NCBI GenBank assembly: GCA_023380675.1
Contig: JAMCRS010000173.1
Location: 6,197 to 70,196 of the forward strand
From: Chloroflexota bacterium
Lineage (GTDB): Bacteria > Chloroflexota > Anaerolineae > UBA4142
Reading direction: 5' to 3'
DNA: 64,000 nt
In this document: one piece after another, positions 53,341 through 62,273 of the stretch
How the letters are laid out: every line of letters starts with the position of its first letter
Numbering within the stretch: the first letter of the stretch is position 1
Program-made: the position numbers and the translations under genes
The notes under the pieces: model-generated
Seen by the model: only the letters and a program-made list of their open reading frames with translations
Database searches by the model: none
What the model was told of the DNA's origin: nothing

Positions 53341-55449
53341 TCAACGCGAAACGGGATGATGCACCTGGAGGTACTTGGTCGCCAGCGCGCCCAACGCATT
53401 ATCGACGGGGGTGCCTTCATTGCTCACGAGGCTGAACTCGTTGACGAGCAGGCGAAGAGGGTCATACGGATTGGGAGCCTTGGGATTCGGTTGGTCGGGA
53501 CCGAAGACATACGCGAATCCGCCGTTGGGAGAGAACCTGGAAACGTCGTCCCAGATCATGGCATATTCAGCGCCCCGGTCCTTACGGTCCATCCCAAAGG
53601 GCGCAAATTCGCCCACGACGAGAGGGACGCCGAGCCGTCTCTCCGCATTGCGTTTCGCCGCCTGTACCGCCTCCGCGACATCGTCCGGGCTCCCATAAAC
53701 GTTCAGGCCAAAGACCAGAAAATTGCTAGGATCGGGTTGCTGCGGTTGGGCGCGCATCTTTTTGATCGCGACGTCGAGATGCGGTATATACCAATCCCGG
53801 GGTTCTTTGATTATGCTGACATGATTCGGGTCGAGCGAAAAAGCCAGCGCCGATAATTCGACCAGGAAATCGGCCGCGGCTTGCAGCTTGTCCGTAGTCC
53901 GATGCTGGTCCGTGTCCATCCGGTGCAGCAATTCATCCCCCCCGGGATTCCATGCCCATACGGCAGGGAAATCCTTAAAGCGTCGGACATAGGCTCGAAA
54001 ATCCTTCTTGACCTGTTCCCGATAGTTCTGATTCTCGTAGGGACCCTGCGCGTCCAATTCGAACGGCATGACGACGCCGATTCCAAACTCTTGTGCCAGC
54101 TCGAGCGTTGCCTCATCATAAACGCCCCACCCGATCACGGCATTCACCCCTGCCGCGCGCATGATTTCGAAATCCCGGCGATGCCGCGCCCTCTTTACGT
54201 CCTCGGGTAACAGCGTGTAGTTGACGTTGTAATTCATGCCGGTCATGATGCGCGGCTGCCCGTTGACCGTCAAAATCAAGCCTTGTTCCGTTCGCCGTAC
54301 CCCTACCTTGGTTGGCCCCATGGGGGTCTGCACTGCTGGAACGGATGCAACCTCGGTGGCCGTCGGCATGATGCGATTGGACGGCTTTTGATCAGGTACG
54401 AGATTGGCAATCACGCGCGGTTCCTGTTCGGACTCGGCAGGAGCGGGGGTGACCGTGGGCGTCTCAGCGGCATAAGCGGTCGGCGTCGCCATGTCCGCGG
54501 GCGAGAGCCCTTGCACGTCTCGAATTGCCGTCGCCTCCACGTACACTCCTTGCACCGGAGATCGGGACAGCGCGTTCATCTTCGCGAGACCGAAATAGTT
54601 CTGCGACCATGGAAACAAGGCCGTGATGATGAGCGCGCCCGCCAGAAGCGCCCCGTGCCGGGTGAGGGGAATCGAAGGCGCCGGGCAGGCCGGCCGAGAG
54701 GTGAATCGCGCGACCACACGAACGAGCCTATCCGCTAGTTGTCCCAACAACCAAGCGGCGGCCAGCGCCGCGCCAACCATGAGAAACGGAATGACGACCG
54801 GAAGGGCCTCGTCCATCGCCCATTTGTATTGCTGCGGGTTCGGCCTGAACGCGATGGAAACGGCCACGCCGATGCCCATCTGCTGAAATCCGGCAAAGTC
54901 CGCACCCAGGGTCAGATTGAAAATGGCCCAGACGGCTTGGGCCTGGATGAACAAGCCCAGTCCCACATACAATAGATCGCGAGCGCCGCGGCTCTCCTGC
55001 AACCCCTCGCGGAGGGCAGGTCTTTGCCATCCGGCTCGGACGAGCAGGGCGCCGAGAGCGAGGAGGGCCATCTCGACGAGCGCGCGAGTGACAAACACAC
55101 TCAGTATAGTGCTACGGCTGTCGATAATGGCGCTTGCGAAAGCTCCGGGCGCGACCAGCGCCGGATCGAGGAAAAACGAAGGGGACCACTGGTGGAGGAG
55201 GAATCCCGCAATCACAGGCAGTGCTATCCCGCGGGGTTCGATGCCCGAGAGCGTTTTGATGGCAAGCTCGGTATAGACAGGGCTTATCGATAGGGACCTG
55301 GCGAACAAGCCCAAGGGGTGGGCATCATTGAGCCCGCTAAGGAGACTTGCGACGGCGAACAGGAGAAACTCGTGCAACACGATGAGGAGCGGCAGGGCCA
55401 TTACAAGCCCGACGAGAACTTGCCCTCCCTTGGTCGAGATTCGTCTCAT
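53341..55449 (-). CDS. Polytopic membrane protein with C-terminal glycosidase-like domain
   Basis: 702 residues. About six helices in the first 300 residues, a Thr/Pro/Ala-rich linker (about 320-385), then an outside TIM-barrel-like domain from VGVRRTEQGLILTVNGQPRI. The segments MTGMNYN, MRAAGVNAVIGWG, PAVWAWNPGGDELLH and PLVVGEFAPFG fit clan GH-A (GH2/GH5-like) strands; the strand-4 acid is in GGDE rather than the usual NE, and a nucleophile-like Glu is in VGEF. It may act on, or bind, glycans at the cell surface, or be a catalytically altered homologue. The ATG has no strong ribosome site. A glycosyltransferase is nearby. Confidence 0.65.
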   Translation of the reverse strand: MRRISTKGGQVLVGLVMALPLLIVLHEFLLFAVASLLSGLNDAHPLGLFARSLSISPVYTELAIKTLSGIEPRGIALPVIAGFLLHQWSPSFFLDPALVAPGAFASAIIDSRSTILSVFVTRALVEMALLALGALLVRAGWQRPALREGLQESRGARDLLYVGLGLFIQAQAVWAIFNLTLGADFAGFQQMGIGVAVSIAFRPNPQQYKWAMDEALPVVIPFLMVGAALAAAWLLGQLADRLVRVVARFTSRPACPAPSIPLTRHGALLAGALIITALFPWSQNYFGLAKMNALSRSPVQGVYVEATAIRDVQGLSPADMATPTAYAAETPTVTPAPAESEQEPRVIANLVPDQKPSNRIMPTATEVASVPAVQTPMGPTKVGVRRTEQGLILTVNGQPRIMTGMNYNVNYTLLPEDVKRARHRRDFEIMRAAGVNAVIGWGVYDEATLELAQEFGIGVVMPFELDAQGPYENQNYREQVKKDFRAYVRRFKDFPAVWAWNPGGDELLHRMDTDQHRTTDKLQAAADFLVELSALAFSLDPNHVSIIKEPRDWYIPHLDVAIKKMRAQPQQPDPSNFLVFGLNVYGSPDDVAEAVQAAKRNAERRLGVPLVVGEFAPFGMDRKDRGAEYAMIWDDVSRFSPNGGFAYVFGPDQPNPKAPNPYDPLRLLVNEFSLVSNEGTPVDNALGALATKYLQVHHPVSR

Positions 55450-55705
55450 TCACGCTTCCCCATCGAGTCTCCATTGACGTACTCGGGCTTTCAAGAGTCC
55501 CATTATATGGAACTCTCGCTCCAACTGCAAATCTGCGAATGAGAAAATCACTTGTCCCGAAATTCATCTTGGTCCTATCACCCTAGACCTCTGTAGGAAC
55601 GGAGAAGGAGTGTCACATCAATCCTAAGCGCCCGTGGCAAGTGCCTTTTGGAATCTCGCCTCTTGCCTCTTTATTGTACTACGGTGAGGGAAACGCCCCA
55701 AAAGC

Positions 55706-55756
55706 CCTGGGAAAACAAAGAGGGCCCCGAATCGGAACGGTTCCGACCCAGGGCCG
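55706..55756 (-). terminator. Terminator after the secreted protein gene
   Basis: Minus strand GGCCCTGGGTCGGAACC pairs with the downstream GGTTCCG...GGGCC arm (CGGAACC/GGTTCCG inner, GGCCC/GGGCC outer), then CTCTTTGTTTTCC. It lies 32 bp after the stop at 55788. The rest of the gap 55450-55787 shows no gene. Confidence 0.65.
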
Positions 55757-55787
55757 CGTTGTTTACGCTATGAGGCTTTCATGCTGA

Positions 55788-57179
55788 TTAGTAGGTTCGC
55801 GTAGACGCTGGGGTCGCGCCGCCTGCTGGAGCCGCGCTCGTTCCGCTCGCTCCAGGCGTCGCGCTCGCTCCGCCCGTCTGGATGGCATTCCCGCTGGGCG
55901 AAACCACGAACCAGGCTCCGATGAGCCCCTGTCCCTTTGTGTCGCCGGGAGCCGTGTCGCCCGAATAGTAGTACAGGGGGTGCCCATTGTAGGTGACCTG
56001 CGTCGTGCCATCGCTGCGCGTGATGGTTCCGAGCAGGGTCGGATCGATGCTCGCTCCGGTGGTCGTCGTTCCACTCGCCTGGGGAGTAGCGGCGCTGGTG
56101 GCGCTAGGCGCGGCGGCCGATGCGCCCGCTGGGGTGAAGGGCGGCCAGATCTGAGCGCAGCTGCCGCTGCAGTTGCTCGTATTGGTGGTATCTTTCGTAA
56201 AGAGGTAAAGCGTGCGGCCGCTGCTGTCGGTCAAGAACGAACCGAGCGTGGCGTTTTGACCCACTGCCAGAATGCTTGGGCTGACCGCGGTCGAGCCACT
56301 GGCGGACGGTGTCCCACTCGGCGACGCACTGGGAGCCGCGGCGGGGCTGCTCGTCGCCGCCGCGGTTGCTGCGGTCGTGGGCGCGGTGGTTGGTTCTGTT
56401 GTCGGCGCGCTCGTTGGCGCCGTTGTAGGCGCAGTCGTTGCTGCCTCTGTTGGCGCTGCTGTGGGTGCCGAGGTAACCGCCTCAGCGGGTGCCGCTTGGC
56501 TCAACCCCAGGAGCTGATCCGAAGTCGGATTCTCGCACTGCACGATCGCCCAGCCCTGGCTCGTCCCCGCCGACGGCGCCTGTGCGGTCTGGGGGAGTGT
56601 GCCCGCCTGGCACTGCGCCAAGCCCGCTCCGCTCACAATGAGATCCGGCGCCACCGTGGCATTGGTGCTGTTGATGATGCGAATGTAGTAGGTCCCCGGC
56701 GCTCCGAACCCGCCGACCCACGTCAGATCATTTGTCGTGCAGCGCTGCGTTGTCCCATCCGGAAGGGTCGTGGTGCAGTCCGGGATCACTTCCTGCGTGC
56801 CAACGCCCACCGGGTTGTTCTCCCACCAGTTGCCCTGCATGCGTTCGGGCGACCACACTTGAAAGTTCAGCCCGTTCGTCACGCCGTTCACCAGGCGAAC
56901 CATGACGGTCGGCCGGGGCAACTCGTTGCCGGAAGTGTCATAGGCGAAGCTGTACCACTGTGCCATATTCGCCGGAATCCCGGAAATCGTGTTGGTCCCC
57001 ACGGCCGTCGCAATGCCGGGATTGTCGAGGTTGGCTCCCGGAGGCAATGGCGCCTGGGCCGGCCCGGTTGGAGTTCCCGTGCCAGTCGGTCCCTGCGCCG
57101 ACACGGTCATGACGCTCAGACTGGCGACCAGAGCGAGGACAAGCGCCAATCCGGCCGCGAGTCGTGACGTGCTCTTCAT
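55788..57179 (-). CDS. Secreted protein with Lipoprotein_15-type repeats
   Basis: 463 residues. A Sec signal peptide ends near VSAQG. An extracellular beta domain with PPC-like look ([16 protein letters not shown]) is followed by a long Ala/Thr/Pro linker (about 235-310). The C-terminal pair of PF03640-type repeats reads [52 protein letters not shown]. These are common in secreted proteins of Actinobacteria and Chloroflexota; function unknown, perhaps redox or adhesion. TTGGCATTC/GAGTGCCAA lies 80 bp upstream. Confidence 0.75.
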   Translation of the reverse strand: MKSTSRLAAGLALVLALVASLSVMTVSAQGPTGTGTPTGPAQAPLPPGANLDNPGIATAVGTNTISGIPANMAQWYSFAYDTSGNELPRPTVMVRLVNGVTNGLNFQVWSPERMQGNWWENNPVGVGTQEVIPDCTTTLPDGTTQRCTTNDLTWVGGFGAPGTYYIRIINSTNATVAPDLIVSGAGLAQCQAGTLPQTAQAPSAGTSQGWAIVQCENPTSDQLLGLSQAAPAEAVTSAPTAAPTEAATTAPTTAPTSAPTTEPTTAPTTAATAAATSSPAAAPSASPSGTPSASGSTAVSPSILAVGQNATLGSFLTDSSGRTLYLFTKDTTNTSNCSGSCAQIWPPFTPAGASAAAPSATSAATPQASGTTTTGASIDPTLLGTITRSDGTTQVTYNGHPLYYYSGDTAPGDTKGQGLIGAWFVVSPSGNAIQTGGASATPGASGTSAAPAGGATPASTRTY

Positions 57180-57258
57180 ACGTTCTTCTCCTTGCTTTCT
57201 TGTTTCTTGCTTTTCTACTTTTTCACTGCTCGTTTGCAGCCAATAGTGGTTTTGTCAC

Positions 57259-57279
57259 TTGGCATTCGTGGAGTGCCAA
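57259..57279 (-). promoter_or_regulatory. Inverted repeat before the secreted protein gene
   Basis: TTGGCATTC / GAGTGCCAA, one mismatch, 3-nt loop, in the 376-bp gap 57180-57555. Candidate operator; no clear -10/-35 pair. Nothing else is recognised in the gap apart from the SDR terminator. Confidence 0.4.
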
Positions 57280-57494
57280 ACCCATCCAGATGAGGCCAGA
57301 GGCCGAAGGTTGAAAACCAGACACCAAGATGTCACAGGTCAGTCTACTAACAATGCAACGCACTCTTGAGCTCTGTTGTTACGGTGTTTCTTGGTGAATG
57401 AAGCGCAGTCCTTCTTGCTCGCACGGTTCTCGCTTAACGTAAGCCGACTGAGAAAATGTCATCAGAGTCTTCTCGCTGCATAGAATGCTGAGAA

Positions 57495-57532
57495 GAAAAG
57501 ACCGCGCACATCAGGGTCGATGCACGCGGTCT
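57495..57532 (-). terminator. Terminator after the SDR gene
   Basis: Minus strand AGACCGCGTGCATC / GATGTGCGCGGTCT with a short loop then TTTTCTTCT, 24 bp after the SDR stop. Confidence 0.75.
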
Positions 57533-57555
57533 AGATCAACGGCGGAGGGGACGCT

Positions 57556-58392
57556 TTATTTCGGCTCTTGTTTCTTGGCCCATCCTTCAGCACCCTGACG
57601 GAACGCAGTAAGCATCCCGAGGCGTTTGTAGTAGATGGCGACAAGGCCCGGCGCGAGCTGTTGCAGAGCAAGCAAAGGACGAATGACCGAAGGCCAGACG
57701 AGCACTTCCGGGAGATCGCGGTATATGGCGTCGACCACTACCCGGGTGACCCGCTCCGGTGTAACTGTTCCCGTCATTGGAGGAGTCTTGGTCCCGCCGT
57801 CCACGAACATGCCGACGCCGGAAACATACCCCGGACATATGACGGAGGTACTGACCCCGGTGCCGTCGAGTTCCAGGCGTATCGCTTGCGACCACGCGAC
57901 AATTGCGGCTTTGGTGGCCGAATAGATCGAGCCGTAAGGAACAGGCGCCTTGCCGGCCATGGAAGCGATGTTCACGATGTGACCACAGCGGCGAGCCAGC
58001 ATGCCAGGAAGCACGAGCCTTGCCAATTCGAGGTAGGCGACGAGGTTCGTCTCGACCGTCGCCCGGATCGTTTCCGCATCTAATTCTACGAACGGACCGT
58101 GGGACTCGATACCGGCATTATTGATGAGCAAGTCTATCGATCCGAGTTCGGACTGCGCTCGTTCGACCAGAGACTGCCGGTCGGCCGGGTTGGTTACATC
58201 CGCGGGAATCGAAACTGCCCGAACACCCATTTCCTTCAGTCCGTGCGCGATGGTCTCTAGCTGACCCACACTCGCGGGGCGCGCCGCGAGCGCCAGGTTA
58301 ATTCCGTAACGGGCCAACTCCCGGGCCATTGGCACCCCGATGCCGCGCGAGGCGCCTGTCAAGAGAGCATTCTTGCCTTTGAGGTCTCGCAT
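57556..58392 (-). CDS. SDR-family oxidoreductase
   Basis: 278 residues. TGASRGIG, NNAG, YSATK and a Ser in NIASMAG. The C-terminal extension after PGYVSG (RVTRVVVDAIYRDLPEVLV ...) matches SDR proteins acting on larger lipid-like substrates or of the DltE type. ATG 58392 follows GGAGG by 5 nt; a longer frame to 58443 is less likely. Divergent from the stator-like pair. Substrate unknown. Confidence 0.85.
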   Translation of the reverse strand: MRDLKGKNALLTGASRGIGVPMARELARYGINLALAARPASVGQLETIAHGLKEMGVRAVSIPADVTNPADRQSLVERAQSELGSIDLLINNAGIESHGPFVELDAETIRATVETNLVAYLELARLVLPGMLARRCGHIVNIASMAGKAPVPYGSIYSATKAAIVAWSQAIRLELDGTGVSTSVICPGYVSGVGMFVDGGTKTPPMTGTVTPERVTRVVVDAIYRDLPEVLVWPSVIRPLLALQQLAPGLVAIYYKRLGMLTAFRQGAEGWAKKQEPK

Positions 58393-58566
58393 CTCTGCCT
58401 CCACGATTGAGCATCCATCCCTGTCGGACGAGTGTATCACCAATCCCCGATAAACCCAAACGAATCATGGAACAAATACATTGCGCCGACCGTCTCAAGA
58501 TTAACGAGGGTTCGGGCGAGCCAGGTAGAATCGGGCATGACCTCTCCGACCCCCGACCACTCTATC

Positions 58567-58594
58567 TTGACGAGGCGGCGGAAGGATATATAAT
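58567..58594 (+). promoter_or_regulatory. Promoter of the two-gene stator-like operon
   Basis: TTGACG 58567-58572 and TATAAT 58589-58594, 16-bp spacer. The message would have a leader of about 205 nt. Confidence 0.7.
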
Positions 58595-58600
58595 GGCTGT

Positions 58601-58806
58601 CACATCGGGGGGCCGTTGTTTGATCGCTGCGTGCCTGATCGACTCGGCGAACGCGGGAACCCGGCGACGATGTGCCGGTTGAATCAATTCCAAAAGCGTC
58701 TCGAAGAGGTGACATGCTTGGGCACCCCTTCGGGGCGCTTTCGTTTCTGGGGCCGGGGTCAATCGGACGCGGGCCATGGGTACACATTCCAGATGGGAGG
58801 CAACCA
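58601..58806 (+). other. Long 5' leader, possible structured RNA
   Basis: GC-rich leader with several short hairpins (for example CACCCCTTCGGGGCG). No match to a known riboswitch motif was found by eye. GGGAGG at its end serves the ATG 58807. Confidence 0.35.
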
Positions 58807-59976
58807 ATGATCGACGCACGAACGACCAAGGCCAAGCTAGAGGGTTTTGCCAATCTTGTCGAGAAACGTGATCCCGATACCGCGGCCCATTTGCGCGATC
58901 TGGGCGATGCACTCGTCGACAGCCCGACGGCCGACGCCTGGGCCCTTTCCGATATTGGGACCTTGTTGGATCCCGAGAGGATCTCGAGCGCTCTGGGCAA
59001 TGACGGCTCGAGTGACTTGCTGGCGCGCAGCCTGGAGGTCCTCCGCAACTCACTCGTGCTCCTGCCGCTTGGCATTACATGGTTCGGTATCGCGCTCGCG
59101 GTGGATGGCTATTACAAGCTGATCAATGTCCATCCCGAATTGGCTGGCCAGTCTTTCATTTACCTTTGGCAAGGCGGCTTTCAGGGGCGCATGCTCTTCC
59201 CCTTCCCCTTGGGAACGCTCGCCGTCATTGATGCCTTTCTGCTCGCCTGTGTTTTTCTCTTGACTCTGGCCGCCTACGGCCGCTCGGCTTGGGTCTCTAT
59301 ATGGAATTACCAATTCGGCGCAAAATTCAGTCATGCGCTGAGTCAGGCGCTTGTCGACGCGCAGCTTATCCTCGCTCCGCGCCGCAGTCCGCAGTACGCG
59401 TCCATTCGGAAATTCGAGCAGAGCGCCCAGGACCTCATGCACGAAATTGCCGCCGAACGCCAGCGCTTGGTGGAGCTCGCGCAGCGGCGCGAGCGCGAAC
59501 TTGGCGATCTCAACGGCATCGCCGATAACTTGGGGAACAGCTCCGTCGTGTTTCTCAATGCCGCTCAGGCGCTCGCGAACACTCACACCGCCACCCTCGC
59601 CGCTCTGAACGGTGCCAGCGGCACCATGAAGGGCCTGGCCGCTACGCAGCAAGACGTGATGAAAGCAGTCCACTATGTCACAGGAAACACCGAGGCGCTC
59701 CTCCAGCAGCAGCAAAAGGCCTCCGAGCAAACCAATGCTCAAATCAGGAGTCTCCTCGATGCCAACGGGACACGAATGGACAGCTTGATCGCCGCGCACC
59801 AATCCGGCCTGCTCCGCATGGCCATGGAACAGCAGCGCGCCTGGCAAGACGTGATGGCGAAAATCAACAATCTCATCGAGGTCGAAAGGCAGGGTATAGA
59901 AGGCCTTCTTAACGAGCAACACCGCGCCGTACGCGGGTCGGTGGGGCAACCGGAAAAGCTCAAGGAGACCCTGTGA
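58807..59976 (+). CDS. Two-TM protein with long coiled-coil tail (stator-like partner)
   Basis: 389 residues, not recognised by family. Residues 1-80 are soluble and helical. Two strong transmembrane helices cover about 82-105 and 134-158, separated by a 28-residue loop rich in aromatics. Residues about 165-389 are soluble, helical and Gln/Glu/Ala-rich with coiled-coil character (EIAAERQRLVELAQRRER, QQQQKASEQTNAQIRSL). GGGAGG precedes ATG 58807; the longer frame to 58672 lies in the leader. Its stop overlaps the GTG of the next gene, so both are made together. By analogy, a two-TM protein with a cytoplasmic coiled-coil tail next to a MotB-like partner suggests a MotA/ZorA/ExbB-like part of a membrane motor. 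This is inference. Confidence 0.7.
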   Translation: MIDARTTKAKLEGFANLVEKRDPDTAAHLRDLGDALVDSPTADAWALSDIGTLLDPERISSALGNDGSSDLLARSLEVLRNSLVLLPLGITWFGIALAVDGYYKLINVHPELAGQSFIYLWQGGFQGRMLFPFPLGTLAVIDAFLLACVFLLTLAAYGRSAWVSIWNYQFGAKFSHALSQALVDAQLILAPRRSPQYASIRKFEQSAQDLMHEIAAERQRLVELAQRRERELGDLNGIADNLGNSSVVFLNAAQALANTHTATLAALNGASGTMKGLAATQQDVMKAVHYVTGNTEALLQQQQKASEQTNAQIRSLLDANGTRMDSLIAAHQSGLLRMAMEQQRAWQDVMAKINNLIEVERQGIEGLLNEQHRAVRGSVGQPEKLKETL

Positions 59977-61046
59977 ACCGACGTACAGTGCCGTCGAATG
60001 CACACGACCTCGTGTGGCTGAGCGGTTGGGTCTTTGCCGACCTGCTGCTCGGGCTGGTTGTGATTTTCCTTGCCGGGATGCGCGGCTCTTCACCTGTGGA
60101 GATAGCGGCTCTCACGCCCAGTCCGACGCCGACCAGCACGGTGCCGGGACCGACGCCTACCCCATATCCGACCTATACGCCCGGTCCATCCCCCACTCCG
60201 TATCCGACGTATACTCCGGGTCCATCGCCGACACCCTACCCGACCTATACGCCGGGACCGTCGCCCACGGCCTATCCCACTTACACACCCTACCCGACCT
60301 TAAAACCGTCCGTTGTCCCTGCCCTCGCGATCGGCTTGGATCCATCGCCTTACATAGTTTCGCTCAGGACGGATCCAACGCTTTTCCTCAGTGCGAGTGC
60401 CAGCGACAAGCAAGCAGCGGAGAGCCAATTCGGCGCCCAGATCCATTCCTGCCTGGACAGTGCCGCCGGGGGCAAGATCGGTCTCGTGCTCGGCACGGGC
60501 TATAACCCGGACGTCACCAACGGTCATGAGTTAGCTCAGCGGGCGATGGCCATCGTGCAGGAAGAGATCCCATCCCTGATGGGCAACGCCGTGCAGAAAG
60601 ACTATCACGCGCTGACGAATGATCCGCTCCTGAACGGGATGGTCACGCTCGAAATGTATTTCATCGCGGACCCGAAAGTGACCCTCCCCAAGGCCTTGCT
60701 GGGAGCGCATTGTCAGCCTCCGCCCAGGACGTGGTGCCAGGGAAAGGAGAGCACGCGGAGTCTGATCGTCTACAATTGGGACGTGGCGCCATCCTTGACC
60801 TTTGTTTTGGATAACCAGAACTACACCGTCAAATCGGCCAGCGGCACGACGACGGACGGAGACAATCGTACGGTGGGGTGCATTATGGTTTCGCCCGGCC
60901 CGCACTACTGGAAAGCGGGAAATGCATCCGGGAGCTTTACCGTCGCGGCTAACAGGGACCCCGATCCTATCCGCCTGTGCTCCTCGCCCGCCCAGTTGTG
61001 TTCCGGCGGCCAAGCCCCTTCCACCCCCGCGGCGGGAGTGCAATAG
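59973..61046 (+). CDS. MotB/ZorB-like membrane protein with OmpA-like segment
   Basis: 357 residues. One N-terminal helix, WLSGWVFADLLLGLVVIFL, keeps the FAD/YAD aspartate (Asp23) that binds protons in MotB-type stators. A Pro/Thr linker follows, with four 12-residue units PTPYPTYTPGPS (62-109). Residues about 145-215 include GTGYNPDVTNGHELAQRAMAIV-type spacing, reminiscent of the GHTD..G...N..LS..RA motif of OmpA-like peptidoglycan binders, but degenerate. A Cys-bearing beta domain ends the protein. GTG start overlaps the previous stop (GTGA). Together the genes could form an ion-driven stator; no flagellar, Tol, or Zorya nuclease/helicase genes are nearby. Confidence 0.65.
   Translation: MNRRTVPSNAHDLVWLSGWVFADLLLGLVVIFLAGMRGSSPVEIAALTPSPTPTSTVPGPTPTPYPTYTPGPSPTPYPTYTPGPSPTPYPTYTPGPSPTAYPTYTPYPTLKPSVVPALAIGLDPSPYIVSLRTDPTLFLSASASDKQAAESQFGAQIHSCLDSAAGGKIGLVLGTGYNPDVTNGHELAQRAMAIVQEEIPSLMGNAVQKDYHALTNDPLLNGMVTLEMYFIADPKVTLPKALLGAHCQPPPRTWCQGKESTRSLIVYNWDVAPSLTFVLDNQNYTVKSASGTTTDGDNRTVGCIMVSPGPHYWKAGNASGSFTVAANRDPDPIRLCSSPAQLCSGGQAPSTPAAGVQ
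60156..60299 (+). repeat. 36-bp tandem repeat within the coding region
   Basis: Four in-frame units encoding PTPYPTYTPGPS, the last degenerate. DNA units differ at synonymous sites, so the peptide rather than the DNA is being kept. Confidence 0.85.
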
Positions 61047-61090
61047 GCGTGCCAAGCTGATCGCTAGAGCGGTTGCTTCACCTTTCCAGA

Positions 61091-61131
61091 CGACGAAAAA
61101 CGGCGGAGCCGAAAAAGCCCCGCCGTTTCGC
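61091..61131 (+). terminator. Terminator after the stator-like pair
   Basis: CGAAAAACGGCGG ... CCGCCGTTTCG hairpin, 45 bp after the stop, followed by CTTTC. Confidence 0.7.
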
Positions 61132-61294
61132 TTTCAAAATGAGGTTCTCTCTGCCGCCTTAGTCGGACCAATCCTCGACGGCGGCGAGGCAGAGTGCGCG
61201 CTTTGGTGGATCGTGCACATCACCACTTGAACGAGCAAAACCCGGGCTGCCTGTCTCCGCCGGCCATTTCCCACAGCCATACGCCCACCTTCCG

Positions 61295-61651
61295 CTAACC
61301 CGGCTCCCGCAGTTCATTCTGCTCTTTGAGCGATTGGTAAAAAGCGAGGGGGCCCTTGATCGCGTCCAACAACTCTGCAGGGATTTTGTCCCGGTCGAGT
61401 ATCCCTGTGACAATTGCGTAGGCGACGCACATGTCCTGCTCGCCGGAATTATGTTGCTCGAAGAGCTTCCGCGACGGCCCTCTTTCATACTCGTGAACTC
61501 GCGCGCTCAGCTCACCGCTTCCAATTTTGCCTTCCCGCCACTCGGCAAAACTCTTGTCAAGCTTGACGAGCTCCCGCTGCAACTCTCGCTCGTAGGCTTC
61601 CGCATTGTAATCACGCAGGAGCCGCTTGATCGCCTTGGGATAGTCTCTCAT
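61295..61651 (-). CDS. Conserved hypothetical helical protein
   Basis: 118 residues, not recognised. All-helical and charged (YPKAIKRLLRDYNAEAYERE, LVKLDKSFAEWREGKI, AYAIVTGILDRDKIPAELLD). No signal peptide or helix for the membrane. GGAGG lies about 10 nt before ATG 61651; a TTG further up adds six residues. Convergent with the stator-like pair. Small proteins of this look occur widely in cyanobacteria and Chloroflexota (recalled, not checked). Confidence 0.65.
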   Translation of the reverse strand: MRDYPKAIKRLLRDYNAEAYERELQRELVKLDKSFAEWREGKIGSGELSARVHEYERGPSRKLFEQHNSGEQDMCVAYAIVTGILDRDKIPAELLDAIKGPLAFYQSLKEQNELREPG

Positions 61652-61990
61652 TGGTTTGCGCCTCCGCAAGCCGCATGGTTTGCAAACAGGTAGGCAATTC
61701 TATTCTAAGGGCTAGTAGGTTTTACTGCAACTCGGACCCGTGCCCCTGCAATTCCGGCCGCCTCTTTCAAGAATTCTTGTATGCGAACGGGCCGCTATGA
61801 CGGCGCACTCGGCGACGACTACTTTACGGAATAGATCTAGAACGGGCGCAGTCGCAGTGAGGGCGCCTGTGTGATTTTCCAGCAAGGCTGGCGCCATCTC
61901 ACACCGGAGCGCAGCGTTTGCGGCGGAAACGAATGACGGCGGAGCTGTGGGTGAACTCAACCCGATTCAGCTTCCGCCGTCGTTCCTCGC
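61652..61990. other. Intergenic region with a long hairpin
   Basis: No gene is supported. GACGGCGGAGCTG ... CAGCTTCCGCCGTC forms a stem at 61935-61981 with one bulge and a 20-nt loop, just after the tRNA-Trp 3' end, which could stop the tRNA transcript on the minus strand. Confidence 0.5.
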
Positions 61991-62064
61991 TGGCAGGGGC
62001 GCAGAGATTTGAACTCTGAACGTCCGTTTTGGAGACGGACAGTTTGCCATTAGCCTACGCCCCT
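61991..62064 (-). tRNA. tRNA-Trp (CCA)
   Basis: Acceptor AGGGGCG/CGCCCCT, anticodon arm TCCGT-CTCCAAA-ACGGA giving CCA (reads UGG), T arm with TTCAAAT loop, discriminator G, CCA encoded. The D stem is weak (GGCT/AACT). Confidence 0.92.
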
Positions 62065-62083
62065 ATTTTCTTTTGCAACAGGC

Positions 62084-62112
62084 ATTCTAGCACATCTCCC
62101 ACCCTCGCGCAA
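62084..62112 (-). promoter_or_regulatory. Promoter for tRNA-Trp
   Basis: Minus strand TTGCGC (62112-62107) and TAGAAT (62089-62084), 17-bp spacer, 19 bp before the tRNA. Confidence 0.6.
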
Positions 62113-62185
62113 ATCCCATTTTCTCCAAGCGCTCTCACGCCTCACGCTTTCCGTTTTACGCTTTCCGCTTCACACATCACCTGCT

Positions 62186-62244
62186 CACCTCGCCAGACCC
62201 TGCGCAACCTGCCCCGCGCTTTCCAGCGGGGTTGGCGGGGCAAT
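62186..62244. repeat. 59-bp inverted repeat flanking the F420 genes, left copy
   Basis: CACCTCGCCAGACCCTGCGC ... GGGGTTGGCGGGGCAAT. Its reverse complement is found at 63758-63816 with one mismatch in 59. Contains an internal stem CCCCGCGCTTTCCAGCGGGG. Confidence 0.8.
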
Positions 62245-62273
62245 TACCTAATCTCCTAATCACCCCACGTGCC

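Noticed and set aside
53150..53344. 64-residue minus frame next to the glycosidase-like gene
   Set aside because: No recognisable features or ribosome site; it may be decayed sequence but cannot be supported.
52724..53359. Long + strand frame as a gene
   Set aside because: No ribosome site, Arg-rich shadow composition, and it overlaps the small minus frame and the receiver fragment.
60156..60299. Regular 36-bp repeat as a CRISPR array
   Set aside because: Units are adjacent without spacers, in frame, with synonymous differences; it encodes a Pro/Thr linker.
58807..61046. Calling the pair Zorya (zorAB)
   Set aside because: No zorC/zorD or other effector nearby and the first protein shows no clear MotA motif by eye; only a stator-like description is supported.
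61712..61960. 82-residue minus frame before tRNA-Trp
   Set aside because: No ribosome site, low-complexity composition, overlaps a hairpin; judged spurious.
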